64,000 bases of DNA from Daejeonella sp. JGW-45 (GCF_029360805.1 NZ_JARKNC010000001.1:658070-722069); one strand, 5' to 3'; shown: positions 1 through 9,202, counted from the first letter of the stretch. Notes: generated by a model from the sequence alone, not told the origin. Program-made: numbers and translations.

Positions 1-1415
1 AAAGCTTGTACCGGATTGAGAGCGCTCTTAGTAACTCAGGCTATAAGATGCCGCGGAGGAAGATCATCGTAAACCTGGCACCTGCGGATATCCGCAAGGA
101 AGGATCTTCTTATGACCTTCCGATAGCGATCGGGATTCTGGCCGAGTCCGGTCAGATAGACCGGGATAAGCTTGAGGATTTTTTGATCATGGGGGAAGTA
201 TCGCTTGACGGTGGCTTACAGCCAATTAAGGGCGCCCTGCCCATCGCCATACAAGGAAAGAGGGATGGTTTTAAGGGTTTGATCCTTCCCAAGGTTAATG
301 CTCGCGAGGCGGCGATCGTGGAAGACCTCGAGGTATATGGCGTGGAGAACCTGGACGAGGTTATCCGGTTTTTTATGGGAAACCGGCAGCTTGAGCGGAC
401 CATCGTGGATACCAAACAGGAATTCCTCCAAAATATCAGCAACTACGAGAGCGATTTCTCGGATGTCAAAGGCCAGGAGAACATTAAGCGCGCCCTGGAG
501 ATTGCTGCAGCAGGCGGGCATAACGTGATCTTGATCGGTCCGCCGGGAGCCGGTAAAACTATGCTGGCAAAAAGGCTGCCTACTATTTTACCTCCGCTTG
601 ACTTGCATGAGGCGCTCGATACGACCAAGATCCACTCGGTAGCGGGCAAACTCTCCGCATCCGAATCCATTATGACGGTCAGGCCCTTCAGGTCGCCGCA
701 TCATACGATCTCGGATGTGGCCCTTGTGGGCGGGGGGACAAACCCGCAACCCGGTGAAATATCGCTGGCGCATAACGGCGTGCTTTTCCTGGATGAGCTG
801 CCGGAGTTTAAGCGCACCGTTCTGGAAGTCATGCGCCAGCCGCTGGAAGAGCGGCGGGTTACCATCTCCCGGGCAAAATCTACCATTGATTATCCTGCCA
901 GTTTTATGCTTGTCGCTTCGATGAACCCCTGCCCCTGCGGGTTTCATAATCATCCCGATAAGGATTGTATCTGCGGCTCGGGCGTAGTTCAACGGTATCT
1001 GAGCAAGATCTCCGGTCCTTTACTCGACCGGATAGACCTTCATGTAGAAGTTACACCCGTTAACTTCAATGAGCTTTCTTCAGACCGGCCGGCCGAGAAA
1101 AGCAACCTGATCCGCGAACGGGTAAGCAACGCAAGGGATATCCAGATCCGGCGCTTTGAAAACAGGGAAGATGTTTTTTGCAATGCCCAGATGAGTCCTA
1201 ACATGGTGCGAAGCATCTGCAGAATAGATGATGCCGGCCAGGCGCTTCTAAAACAGGCTATGGAAAAGCTGGGCTTATCGGCACGGGCGTATGATCGCAT
1301 TCTTAAAGTCGCCCGAACCATCGCCGATCTGGCACAAACTGAGGAAATACAGCTGGAACACCTGGCAGAGGCTATTCATTACAGGAGCCTGGATAGGGAG
1401 GGATGGGCGGGATAG
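1..1415 (+). CDS. yifB: YifB/ComM-family Mg-chelatase-like AAA+ ATPase (5' end missing)
   Basis: AAA+ ATPase of the YifB/ComM family. E. coli and Haemophilus ComM promote branch migration during natural transformation; the role in Bacteroidota is inferred. The reading frame is open to the left edge, and the first visible residues ([19 protein letters not shown]) match the interior of the N-terminal ChlI domain, so roughly 40-45 N-terminal residues lie outside the window. Counting from the codon at position 6: N-terminal Lon-like ChlI domain about 1-120; Walker A GPPGAGKT at 178-185; Walker B FLDELPE at 261-267; a CPC...CIC cysteine cluster (C309, C311, C321, C323) typical of the family; an [11 protein letters not shown] segment with the Arg of the sensor/finger region near 342; C-terminal Mg_chelatase_C helical domain to the stop. 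The M16 peptidase gene follows 28 bp downstream with its own promoter box. Confidence 0.95.
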   Translation, partial: SLYRIESALSNSGYKMPRRKIIVNLAPADIRKEGSSYDLPIAIGILAESGQIDRDKLEDFLIMGEVSLDGGLQPIKGALPIAIQGKRDGFKGLILPKVNAREAAIVEDLEVYGVENLDEVIRFFMGNRQLERTIVDTKQEFLQNISNYESDFSDVKGQENIKRALEIAAAGGHNVILIGPPGAGKTMLAKRLPTILPPLDLHEALDTTKIHSVAGKLSASESIMTVRPFRSPHHTISDVALVGGGTNPQPGEISLAHNGVLFLDELPEFKRTVLEVMRQPLEERRVTISRAKSTIDYPASFMLVASMNPCPCGFHNHPDKDCICGSGVVQRYLSKISGPLLDRIDLHVEVTPVNFNELSSDRPAEKSNLIRERVSNARDIQIRRFENREDVFCNAQMSPNMVRSICRIDDAGQALLKQAMEKLGLSARAYDRILKVARTIADLAQTEEIQLEHLAEAIHYRSLDREGWAG

Positions 1416-1429
1416 TGATAAATTTCCTC

Positions 1430-1437
1430 TACATTTG
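1430..1437 (+). promoter_or_regulatory. TAnnTTTG (-7) box before the M16 peptidase gene
   Basis: TACATTTG lies between the yifB stop and the ATG at 1444, leaving six bases to the start codon. It matches the Bacteroidota -7 consensus TAnnTTTG. A transcript starting a few bases downstream would have almost no leader. No convincing -33 TTTG was seen. Confidence 0.5.
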
Positions 1438-1443
1438 CAGGAC

Positions 1444-2673
1444 ATGGACTACCAGGTACATACCCTGCAAAACGGGATACGCGTTCTGCATAAACCAACA
1501 GCTTCAAACATTTCGCATGCATGTATTATAATTAATGCAGGTTCGCGTGATGAGGATGATTCTAAAGATGGCCTGGCTCACTTTATAGAACACCTGCTTT
1601 TCAAAAAGACCGGGAAACGGAATACCAACCAGATCCTGAACCGGCTGGAACTTGTGGGTGCGGACCTGAATGCATACACCACTAAGGAATATACATGCGT
1701 CCACGCGTCTTTCCTGAAGCCTCACCTGGAGCGGTCGCTCGATCTTTTTGAAGATATTGTTTTCCATTCAGTGTTCCCTGAGGATGAAATGACCAAGGAG
1801 AAGGAAGTCATCCTGGATGAGATCAGTTCTTACCAGGATCAGCCTGACGAAGCTATCAACGATGATTTTGAAGACCTTTTGTTCGAAGGCCATAACCTCG
1901 GCAGAAATATATTAGGTACCACAGAATCAGTTCAGGCATTCACACAGAAGGATATCTTCGATTTCCTGAAGACGAACTATAACAATGAAGAGATCATTGT
2001 CGGCGTTTCCGGCGATTATGACTTTAAATATATCGCCCGGCTCTCTGAAAAGCTTTTCGGCAGAATCCCTCCGAACAAACAAGAGCGTAATCGAAAGGCT
2101 GTCAATATCTACGATCCCAAGGAGTTACGATTCAGCAAGCCGATAAATCAGTCGCATTGCGTCATCGGAAACCGTTCATATTCTATACACCATAAACACA
2201 AGGTGGGTTTTCTTCTCTTGAATAATCTTCTTGGCGGCAATGGCATGAGTTCCAGGCTTAACCTGGAGATCCGGGAAAAGCATGGTATAGCCTACACTAT
2301 CGAATCGAACTATACCCCCATGAGCGATACCGGGATCTTTTCGATCTATTTCGGTACCGACGCGGGGAAGATCCATAGGGCTGTTAAGCTGGTCGAACGC
2401 GAGCTCCGGAAGCTCCGTGAAATTAAGCTGGGACCGCTGCAGCTTCACCAGGCCAAGCAGAAGTTCATCGGACAGATTGCCCTGGGGGAAGAAAACCGGA
2501 TGGGGCTGGTCATTTCCATGAGCAAGAGCCTGATGGACTACGGGCGGGTAGACTCGCTGGAAGATATTTTTGCAAAGATCAATGCAGTGACATCCAGCCA
2601 GCTTCTGGAAATAGCCAACCAGATGTTTGATCCAAAATTGCTAAGCCGGCTGATCTTTGACTCTCAGGAATAA
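1444..2673 (+). CDS. M16 family zinc peptidase (insulinase/processing-peptidase type)
   Basis: Single-module M16 peptidase of about 409 residues, similar in size to a mitochondrial processing-peptidase beta-like or PqqL-half protein. The inverted zinc motif HxxEH is H46-F-I-E49-H50 (AHFIEHLLFK), followed by the downstream acidic helix (EKEVILDEI) that supplies the third ligand. The second half has the usual M16_C features (NNLLGGNGMSSRLN, and a serine/threonine-rich sheet). No signal peptide is visible, so a cytoplasmic protein is likely. An open frame runs further upstream through the end of yifB, but ATG 1444 gives the canonical MDYQVHTLQNGIRVLHKP start and sits just after a TAnnTTTG box, so I chose it. 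Role: probably general peptide or processed-protein turnover; substrate unknown. Confidence 0.92.
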   Translation: MDYQVHTLQNGIRVLHKPTASNISHACIIINAGSRDEDDSKDGLAHFIEHLLFKKTGKRNTNQILNRLELVGADLNAYTTKEYTCVHASFLKPHLERSLDLFEDIVFHSVFPEDEMTKEKEVILDEISSYQDQPDEAINDDFEDLLFEGHNLGRNILGTTESVQAFTQKDIFDFLKTNYNNEEIIVGVSGDYDFKYIARLSEKLFGRIPPNKQERNRKAVNIYDPKELRFSKPINQSHCVIGNRSYSIHHKHKVGFLLLNNLLGGNGMSSRLNLEIREKHGIAYTIESNYTPMSDTGIFSIYFGTDAGKIHRAVKLVERELRKLREIKLGPLQLHQAKQKFIGQIALGEENRMGLVISMSKSLMDYGRVDSLEDIFAKINAVTSSQLLEIANQMFDPKLLSRLIFDSQE

Positions 2674-2760
2674 CAAACCCAGGATCGAATTTTTCAGCTC
2701 TGCTAAATGCTGTTATATAAATCCTGAATCAGGCCATTTCGTGCATTCTAATTAATCCTG

Positions 2761-2768
2761 TATTTTTG
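2761..2768 (+). promoter_or_regulatory. TAnnTTTG (-7) box before def
   Basis: TATTTTTG ends four bases before the def ATG. It is an exact match to the Bacteroidota -7 box. Its closeness implies a leaderless or nearly leaderless transcript. Confidence 0.5.
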
Positions 2769-2772
2769 TGAT

Positions 2773-3345
2773 ATGAAGTTACCAATCATCGCCTACGGCG
2801 ATTCTGTTTTACGTAAGAAAGCTGCAGAAATATCGGAGGATCATCCTGACCTGGACGTTTTGATCGCGAACATGTTCGAAACTATGTACGGGGCTCATGG
2901 TGTTGGCCTTGCTGCGCCTCAAATTGGTCTTTCCATAAGATTATTTGTAATTGATGCTACTTCCTTTGCGGAAGATGAGCCAGCGCTGAAAGACTTCAAA
3001 AAGGTATTCATAAACGCCCGGATCATTGAAGAGACAGGTGAAAAATGGACCTTTAACGAAGGCTGTTTGAGCATTCCGGATATTCGCGAGGACATCAGCC
3101 GGAATGATACCCTTAGGATCTCCTACTTAGATGAAAACTGGGTTCAGCACGAAGAGACCTTTAGCGGTTTAGCTGCCCGGGTTATCCAGCACGAATACGA
3201 TCATATAGAAGGGAAACTGTTCACAGATAAATTGAGCCCGCTTCGCAAAGCTATGCTAAAAAACCGGCTTGATTCTATCTCCAAAGGGTTGGTGAAAGTC
3301 GACTATAAAATGAAATTTCCGTCGCTTAAAAAGGGTAAACGCTAG
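2773..3345 (+). CDS. def: Peptide deformylase
   Basis: Removes the N-formyl group from nascent proteins in the cytoplasm. All three PDF motifs are present: GVGLAAPQ (43-50), EGCLS (96-100, with metal ligand Cys98) and HEYDH (140-144, ligands His140 and His144 with catalytic Glu141). At 190 residues it is a typical type I deformylase with a basic C-terminal tail (KKGKR). The ATG at 2773 is the only plausible start and follows a TATTTTTG box. It converges with the next gene, leaving only five bases between the stops. Confidence 0.97.
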   Translation: MKLPIIAYGDSVLRKKAAEISEDHPDLDVLIANMFETMYGAHGVGLAAPQIGLSIRLFVIDATSFAEDEPALKDFKKVFINARIIEETGEKWTFNEGCLSIPDIREDISRNDTLRISYLDENWVQHEETFSGLAARVIQHEYDHIEGKLFTDKLSPLRKAMLKNRLDSISKGLVKVDYKMKFPSLKKGKR

Positions 3346-3350
3346 GGGTA

Positions 3351-3983
3351 TTACTGCCGGCTTTTATCGCCGCTCAGGATTTGTTGGATAAGCGCCCCCC
3401 AGGCAAAGGGATTTAGCAGCGGGTTGGCCAAGCGCTGATTCATGTTCTTATTTGTCAGCCGGGCGTGATTATTCTGGAAATTATAGCTCTGCATTTCGGC
3501 TCCATCCCTGGGTAAACTGGCCATCATTGCTGAAAGGCTTTCTTTAGAAACATTTTTACGGGCGATTTCCAGGTCATCATCGGCAAACTTCATCGTCATG
3601 AATTCCTTTTTAAACTCATCCGTACTTGCCCAGGGGTAAACCCGCACCGCGGGAAGATTAATAACATCCTGCTTCATTCGAACCAGCACCGTGTAACTAT
3701 TATCAGTAAGATCGGCCGGAATTACAAGCCCTTCTTTTTTATAACCCACCGCAGTGAATAACAACGTATCGCCAACGTTAGCAACAAAGGAGAAATAACC
3801 TTTGTAATTAGCGGCATAAAATTGTGCTTTTCCGGTTACGTTCGTGATAGTTACGTAGGGCACGACAATATTGCTGTCGGTGTTCATTATAACGCCTGAG
3901 AATTGAACAAGCTTCTTCTGTGAGGTTTGAGAAAACCCGGCAGTTGCACTTAACAGAAGTATCAGGAAGAACCAGATGCGCAT
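3351..3983 (-). CDS. Secreted carboxypeptidase-regulatory-like domain protein
   Basis: About 210 residues. The N-terminal signal peptide (MRIWFFLILLLSATAGFSQ) has a likely cleavage site after GFS. A CarboxypepD_reg-like beta-sandwich of about 90 residues follows (VQFSGVIMNTDSN...GDTLLFTAVGYKKEG), then a polar C-terminal part without a recognised domain. Such proteins are common periplasmic or outer-membrane accessory proteins in Bacteroidota; the function is unknown. A start six bases further upstream would be TTG and would overlap the TAACTTTG promoter box at 3987-3994, so ATG 3983 is preferred. It is convergent with def. Confidence 0.75.
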   Translation of the reverse strand: MRIWFFLILLLSATAGFSQTSQKKLVQFSGVIMNTDSNIVVPYVTITNVTGKAQFYAANYKGYFSFVANVGDTLLFTAVGYKKEGLVIPADLTDNSYTVLVRMKQDVINLPAVRVYPWASTDEFKKEFMTMKFADDDLEIARKNVSKESLSAMMASLPRDGAEMQSYNFQNNHARLTNKNMNQRLANPLLNPFAWGALIQQILSGDKSRQ

Positions 3984-3986
3984 GTT

Positions 3987-3994
3987 CAAAGTTA
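3987..3994 (-). promoter_or_regulatory. TAnnTTTG (-7) box, minus strand
   Basis: Reads TAACTTTG on the minus strand and ends three bases before ATG 3983. This arrangement repeats the leaderless-like spacing seen before def and the 5'-nucleotidase gene, and it helps decide the start of the downstream gene. Confidence 0.5.
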
Positions 3995-4075
3995 ATATAA
4001 TCGTAACGGAGCTTTTGTTAAATTGTGTTAAAAGCGAGGCCTCACAGAGATAACGAGGGTTTTCCCGATGTATTG

Positions 4076-4354
4076 CTATTGAAGCCTTTCGGGCAGAACC
4101 GCTTCCGGATCATCTATATCAGTCAGGTTAATAGCTTCTATACTTTCGATTTCAGGCACGGCTCTTTTGATAGCCTGCTCGATACCAGCTTTAAGTGTCA
4201 TAATACTCATCGGACACGAACCACATGAGCCCAATAAACGCAAACGCACAACGTTCTCCGGAGTGATCTCCTCGATTGATACATTTCCACCGTCAGCCTC
4301 GAGATAGGGCCGGATAGTATCAAGTGCAGTTTCAACTCTTTGCAACAAATCCAT
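4076..4354 (-). CDS. NifU-like C-terminal domain iron-sulfur scaffold protein
   Basis: A 92-residue stand-alone NifU C-terminal domain. The CxxC motif (GSCGSCPMS) in the middle binds or transfers a 4Fe-4S cluster. The context GGNVSIEEI...VRLRLLGSCGSCPMS...TLKAGIE is typical of Nfu proteins. It lies 42 bp downstream of mrp on the same strand. This pairing of an Nfu carrier with an Mrp/NBP35 ATPase supports a joint role in cluster delivery. ATG at 4354; a weak TATCTTTA element lies just upstream, but co-transcription with mrp is equally likely. Confidence 0.93.
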   Translation of the reverse strand: MDLLQRVETALDTIRPYLEADGGNVSIEEITPENVVRLRLLGSCGSCPMSIMTLKAGIEQAIKRAVPEIESIEAINLTDIDDPEAVLPERLQ

Positions 4355-4396
4355 GGTGTTATATTTTTATAAAGATACGAATTTTTTAAAAAATGA

Positions 4397-5458
4397 TTAT
4401 TTGGCGGCATTCCGGATCGCAACCTGCTGCGCTACCTTTTCCGCGATCTGCATGAATGCCTCTCCCATCAAGCCATTCTCTTCAAGGATTACAGGCTTTC
4501 CGGTATCGCCGGCATCACTAATACTTTTTACAAGCGGTATTTCACCTAAAAAAGGGATATCATATTGATGTGCTAAAGCCTGTCCGCCGTTCATCCCGAA
4601 GATGTAATATTTGTTATCGGGCAATTCGGCTGGTGTGAAGTACGACATATTTTCAACAACTCCCAGCAGCGGTACGTTAACCGCATCCATCAGGAACACT
4701 CCAACCCCTTTCCTGGCATCGGCAAGCGCTACGTTTTGCGGAGTTGTAACAATAACTGCACCGGCTATGGGGAAACCCTGGGTGATTGTAATATGTATAT
4801 CTCCCGTTCCCGGGGGAAGGTCAACCACCATATAATCTAGTTCGCCCCAGTCGGCATCATTAAACAATTGTTTAACGGCTGTGGATACCATCGGCCCCCG
4901 CCATGGCACAGGCTGGTTGGGATCAGTAAAAAAGCCTATCGAAAGTAACTTTATCCCATACTTTTCAATCGGCTCTATCCTGGTTTTACCATCGGCATTC
5001 TGCGAAGCACTTGGACGTTCATTCTCTACACCAAACATTATAGGAATAGACGGCCCGTAGATATCGGCGTCGATCAGGCCAACCCTGGCACCTTTGCTGG
5101 CCAGTCCGAGGGCCAGATTGGCTGCTACCGTAGACTTTCCAACACCGCCCTTACCGGAAGCCACAACAATAATATTTTTTATTCCCGTTAATCCCGGCTC
5201 CTGTTTGCTCGTTACCCGTGATGTCATGCGGATAGATATTTCAGCATCCTTAGTAACAAAGTGGAGAATCGCATTTCTGCAGGCGTTCTCCAGCATATCC
5301 TTCATCGGGCAAGCCGGCGTGGTAAGCACAACAGAGAAACTTACTTTATTTCCGTCGATTGCTAAATCCTCAATCATATTGAGAGTAACCAGGTCTTTTT
5401 TAAGGTCCGGGTCTTCAACATATCGTAATGCGCTTAAAATCTGCTCGGGAGTGATCAT
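4397..5458 (-). CDS. mrp: Mrp/NBP35-family iron-sulfur carrier P-loop ATPase
   Basis: A 353-residue ApbC/Mrp ATPase. Residues 1-85 form a MIP18/DUF59 domain; a deviant Walker A GKGGVGKST is at 102-110; Walker B and switch regions (VDLPPGTGDIHIT) follow. Mrp proteins ferry Fe-S clusters to apoproteins. The C-terminal region where E. coli Mrp carries a CxxC (after VENMS) here reads YFTPAELPDNKYY, with no cysteines, so the classical bridging-cluster site is absent. The gene heads an apparent mrp-nfu unit and diverges from the GT51 gene across 210 bp in which I found no clear promoter box. Confidence 0.93.
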   Translation of the reverse strand: MITPEQILSALRYVEDPDLKKDLVTLNMIEDLAIDGNKVSFSVVLTTPACPMKDMLENACRNAILHFVTKDAEISIRMTSRVTSKQEPGLTGIKNIIVVASGKGGVGKSTVAANLALGLASKGARVGLIDADIYGPSIPIMFGVENERPSASQNADGKTRIEPIEKYGIKLLSIGFFTDPNQPVPWRGPMVSTAVKQLFNDADWGELDYMVVDLPPGTGDIHITITQGFPIAGAVIVTTPQNVALADARKGVGVFLMDAVNVPLLGVVENMSYFTPAELPDNKYYIFGMNGGQALAHQYDIPFLGEIPLVKSISDAGDTGKPVILEENGLMGEAFMQIAEKVAQQVAIRNAAK

Positions 5459-5668
5459 CTTAAAATCTAAGGGAATTTAGGTGTTCTTTTTGTTCGTACT
5501 GAGATTGTGCCCCTGGCTTTATTCAAATGGGCATATCTGTCTTATTTACATCTTTTTGAGCAGCGGCTCATCAAGGTTTTATAACTTTAACGCAAATCTA
5601 CTAAAACCAGGAGGCTTTAGCACCAGCGTTCCATCGTTTTTACAGTAGATTGACCCGTAAATTAAAAT

Positions 5669-7858
5669 ATGGCCAAAACGATTCCAGCATTAAATACGTT
5701 ATCCTTCAAAAGATTAGGAAACGCCTTCATGCAGATACCGCAGAAATACTATAAAATAGCCCTGGTCACTTTAATAAGTTTTCTTGTTTTTCTTATCATC
5801 GCAGTAAGCATTGCCTACGCGAAACGGGAAGCCCTGTTACGCTCTGCCATTGAGCGGGGAATTAATAAAGCCAAACGCGATTACGGGCTTAATGTAAAGA
5901 TAGGTACAGCCGCATTTAGCGGTTTAAGCACTGTCAGCTTTAAAAACATTACCGTAGTCCCGGAAAACCGCGACAGCCTTGCGGATATTCATGATTTCAG
6001 GGTTGGTGTTAAACTGTTCCCTTTATTAGTTGGTGATATTAAGTTATCTGAGATAAACCTGAACGAGGGCAAAATAAACCTGGTTAAAAAAGATTCAGTA
6101 AGTAACTACGATTTTATTTTCCGAAAGAGGGCGACAGGCACAGAACAAAAATCAGAGATGAATCTGGCTAGACTGGCAAACAGTCTTATTAACCAGTTGC
6201 TTTACAAAATTCCTGATGATATGAACATCAGGAATTTTGAAATTGCTTTTCGTGATGATACAAGTACTCTTAACTTCAATACCACCAGCGCCACCATCGA
6301 CGGGGGTGACGTGGAATCGACGATCAGGGTAAATGGTAATGAATCCACCTGGCACGTTCGCGGTACGGTTGACCCGGGAGACCAGCAGCTCGACCTGATG
6401 ATGTTTGCCGACAATAAGAAGGTTGAGCTGCCCTACCTTGAAAAGAGGTTCGGCCTGAAGTTAAGTTTCGACACGGTAAGCACTGAAATGCGCGGGATAC
6501 GAAAAAGCGGCAGTGAATTGGAAATCAATGGGTCATGGGGTGTGAAAAACCTTCTGTTCAAACATTCCAGGATCTCTGCCAACGATATAATTGTTCCTGA
6601 TGCTTCACTGGATGCCGACATGGTCATCGGGAAAAACTTCATCGCTATTGATAGTACATCAACCGCCCATCTAAAAAATATTGCTATTCATCCTTTTATT
6701 AAATACACTTTATCACCCAGCAAGATCTATGAATTGAGGGTTCATACGGATGAACTGGATGCACAGCAACTTATTAATTCCTTTCCGCAAGGCTTGTTTG
6801 AATCGCTGGAGGGCATGCAGGTTGAGGGCAAGGTGAAATACGATCTCGATTTTTACCTGGATGCTAAAGCTCCGGATGATTTAATTTTTAACTCGCAGCT
6901 TAAAAACATTGGCTTTAAGGTTCTAAAATGGGGTAAAACCAATCTTCAAAAAATAAACAAGACGTTTGTCTACACACCCTATGAATATGGGAGGCCGATG
7001 CGGGACATTATGATCGGTCCTGAGAATCCGGATTATGTTCCGCTCGAACAGATCTCACCTAATTTAAAAAATGCACTGCTGACGGCGGAGGACCCTTCCT
7101 TCTACAGCCATAATGGATTTGTAGAAGAATCGTTTCGCAATTCCATCATCACAAACTTTAAAGAAAAGGCATTTAAGAGAGGCGGCAGTACTATTTCGAT
7201 GCAGCTCGTGAAGAATGTTTATCTGAACCGCCAGAAGACCATGGCTCGTAAAGCCGAGGAAATGCTGATTGTCTGGATCATTGAGAACGGCCGGCTAACG
7301 AGCAAGTCGAGGATGTTTGAGGTCTACCTTAACCTGATAGAATGGGGGAAGAATGTTTACGGAATCGGGGAAGCGTCGAGATATTATTTTGGAAAGCACC
7401 CTTCCCAGCTGGATATTGGTGAGGGAATCTTCCTTGCCAGCATAGTTCCGCGGCCTAAAGGGGGCCTCTACCGATTTGAAGGGGATGGAAGCCTGCGCCA
7501 GTCACTAAGAGGTTACTTCAGGCTCATAGGAGGTCTAATGGCGCGCCGCGGCCTTACACCGGCGGATACCAATGCCTACGGATTTTACTCTGTAAGACTT
7601 CGGGAAGGCTTAAGGTCGGGACTTCCGGTAATTGATTCATTAACGGCAGACAGCCTCATGATTGCTGAACCGGAGGAGGAGATCAGCATATTGGAACAGA
7701 TACTCGGTAAAAAGCGCCCGGATACAGTCAGTGTCAAGAATCCGGATAAAGCGAAGCCGGTTATCAGCGATACAGTAGCTACGCCAGCTGACCGGAGAAA
7801 GGAAAGACGAGAGCAGCGCAGAAAAGAACGGGAAGCTAAAAAAAATGACGAAGATTGA
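5669..7858 (+). CDS. AsmA-like / GT51 peptidoglycan glycosyltransferase fusion
   Basis: A 729-residue inner-membrane protein. One N-terminal transmembrane helix (about 29-50) is followed by about 330 residues of beta-rich sequence resembling AsmA/TAM-type domains (GLNVKIGTAAFSGL..., repeated FKNI/LKNI strands). A GT51 transglycosylase domain occupies about 440-640: catalytic Glu474 in the ED-x2-F-x2-H-x-G motif, then GGSTISMQLVKN, RKAEEM and FEVYLNLIEWGKNVYGI. No penicillin-binding transpeptidase domain follows; the protein ends in a charged R/K/E tail. GT51 enzymes polymerise lipid II glycan strands; the large insert in front is unlike classical MtgA or PBP1. It lies 21 bp upstream of the hypoxanthine phosphoribosyltransferase gene. 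Confidence 0.88.
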   Translation: MAKTIPALNTLSFKRLGNAFMQIPQKYYKIALVTLISFLVFLIIAVSIAYAKREALLRSAIERGINKAKRDYGLNVKIGTAAFSGLSTVSFKNITVVPENRDSLADIHDFRVGVKLFPLLVGDIKLSEINLNEGKINLVKKDSVSNYDFIFRKRATGTEQKSEMNLARLANSLINQLLYKIPDDMNIRNFEIAFRDDTSTLNFNTTSATIDGGDVESTIRVNGNESTWHVRGTVDPGDQQLDLMMFADNKKVELPYLEKRFGLKLSFDTVSTEMRGIRKSGSELEINGSWGVKNLLFKHSRISANDIIVPDASLDADMVIGKNFIAIDSTSTAHLKNIAIHPFIKYTLSPSKIYELRVHTDELDAQQLINSFPQGLFESLEGMQVEGKVKYDLDFYLDAKAPDDLIFNSQLKNIGFKVLKWGKTNLQKINKTFVYTPYEYGRPMRDIMIGPENPDYVPLEQISPNLKNALLTAEDPSFYSHNGFVEESFRNSIITNFKEKAFKRGGSTISMQLVKNVYLNRQKTMARKAEEMLIVWIIENGRLTSKSRMFEVYLNLIEWGKNVYGIGEASRYYFGKHPSQLDIGEGIFLASIVPRPKGGLYRFEGDGSLRQSLRGYFRLIGGLMARRGLTPADTNAYGFYSVRLREGLRSGLPVIDSLTADSLMIAEPEEEISILEQILGKKRPDTVSVKNPDKAKPVISDTVATPADRRKERREQRRKEREAKKNDED

Positions 7859-7879
7859 GTTTATGCTTACATTTAAGAT

Positions 7880-8419
7880 ATGAGGATTGAAATTGACGAC
7901 AGGAAATTCGACCTGATGCTGGAATACGAGCAAATAAAAAAGAGGATTCGCCTTATAGGTATTCAATTAAACGTGGATTTTGAAAACCGGGTGCCTGTTT
8001 TTATAGGAGTTTTGAACGGCAGCTTCGTGTTCCTGGCCGATCTGATAAAAGAAGTCAGCATTTCATCAGAAGTGACGTTCGTGAAAGTATCGTCGTACGA
8101 AGGGGACAAAAGTACTGGAAAGATCAGGAAAGAAATAGGACTGCAAATGGATCTGAAAGGAAGAGATGTTGTTATCGTGGAAGATATCGTGGATAGCGGA
8201 CACACCCTTGGCTATATCCTGGACATGATCAAAGCCGAAGAGCCCGCATCTGTAAATGTTTGCACCCTTCTGTTAAAGCCTAAATCCCTCAAAACCAAGT
8301 TCGAGGAGATCTGCTATGTGGGTTTTGAGATTCCGGATGAGTTTGTAGTGGGGTACGGACTGGATTATAAGGGCCTGGGCAGGAACCTGAGAGATATTTA
8401 CAGGGCTGTTTCCAAGTAG
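7880..8419 (+). CDS. hpt: Hypoxanthine phosphoribosyltransferase
   Basis: Purine salvage enzyme converting hypoxanthine (and usually guanine) plus PRPP to the nucleotide. 179 residues, the normal bacterial length. The PRPP-binding loop VVIVEDIVDSGHT is at 97-109; the early PPi loop (VLNGSFVF) and the C-terminal purine-contact region (FVVGYGLDYKGLGRNL) are intact. ATG 7880 follows the GT51 stop by 21 bp, so the two are probably co-transcribed. Confidence 0.96.
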   Translation: MRIEIDDRKFDLMLEYEQIKKRIRLIGIQLNVDFENRVPVFIGVLNGSFVFLADLIKEVSISSEVTFVKVSSYEGDKSTGKIRKEIGLQMDLKGRDVVIVEDIVDSGHTLGYILDMIKAEEPASVNVCTLLLKPKSLKTKFEEICYVGFEIPDEFVVGYGLDYKGLGRNLRDIYRAVSK

Positions 8420-8436
8420 TTGTTGCCGGAAAAATG

Positions 8437-8444
8437 TATTTTTG
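8437..8444 (+). promoter_or_regulatory. TAnnTTTG (-7) box before psd
   Basis: TATTTTTG lies 22 bp before the psd ATG. It is an exact Bacteroidota -7 match; the -33 element is unclear. Confidence 0.5.
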
Positions 8445-8466
8445 CGCAAACATTTAAACTATAAAA

Positions 8467-9165
8467 ATGACCATTCATAAGGAAGGATATTCATCCATCG
8501 CACTTTGCATATTGTTTATTTTCATTCTGAATGCGCTTATCCAGTATCTTTTGCCGGATGTGAATTGGCTGCACTGGATCATTTATATTTTGTCGTTTGT
8601 GCTTTTTATTATTGTCCTGCAATTCTTCAGAAGCCCGAATATTCTTGTTCAAAAAAATGAAGAGCAGATTATTTGCCCCGCGGACGGAAAAGTCGTTGTT
8701 ATAGAGGAAACTGAAGAAACTGAATATTTAAAGGATAAAAGAATCCAGATCTCGGTTTTTATGTCGCCGATAAATGTTCACGTGAACAGGAACCCGATCT
8801 CGGGAATTGTCAAATATTCTAAATATCATGCTGGTAAATTCCTGGTGGCCTGGCATCCGAAATCATCTACTGAAAATGAACGCACCACTGTAGTTATTGA
8901 AACTAGTAACGGGGTGTCTGTACTGTTTCGTCAGATCGCGGGAGCTTTAGCCCGGCGAATCGTATGTTATTCAAAAGAAGGCCAGGAAGCAGTCCAGGGT
9001 GAGCAATTTGGCTTTATCAAATTTGGTTCGCGTGTCGATGTATTCCTGCCATTGGGAAGTGAAGTTAATGTCGAGCTCAACCAAGTAGTTAAAGGAGGTG
9101 TCACCGTTTTGGCACATTTGAAAGCTCCCGAAAAAAAGAAGAAAAAAGAAAGCCTTGCCAGCTGA
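8467..9165 (+). CDS. psd: Phosphatidylserine decarboxylase family protein (short, PSD-A type)
   Basis: Makes phosphatidylethanolamine from phosphatidylserine at the inner membrane. Two hydrophobic helices (about 9-29 and 36-58) anchor the N terminus. The catalytic part contains CPADGKVV, the MSPINVHVNRNP histidine motif and the self-processing site F-G-S at 186-188, where cleavage before Ser188 would generate the pyruvoyl group. At 232 residues it belongs to the short family found in Bacteroidota and Rhizobiales rather than the long E. coli type. The tail is lysine-rich. It is convergent with the mscS-like gene, 37 bp apart. Confidence 0.93.
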   Translation: MTIHKEGYSSIALCILFIFILNALIQYLLPDVNWLHWIIYILSFVLFIIVLQFFRSPNILVQKNEEQIICPADGKVVVIEETEETEYLKDKRIQISVFMSPINVHVNRNPISGIVKYSKYHAGKFLVAWHPKSSTENERTTVVIETSNGVSVLFRQIAGALARRIVCYSKEGQEAVQGEQFGFIKFGSRVDVFLPLGSEVNVELNQVVKGGVTVLAHLKAPEKKKKKESLAS

Positions 9166-9202
9166 TAATTAAGACGGCCAGTCGGCAACCCCAGTCAAAC
9201 GA

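Noticed and set aside
4397..5458. ParA partner for the parS sites
   Set aside because: The P-loop protein has the DUF59 domain and Mrp motifs, so it is an Fe-S carrier and not a ParA; parAB must lie elsewhere.
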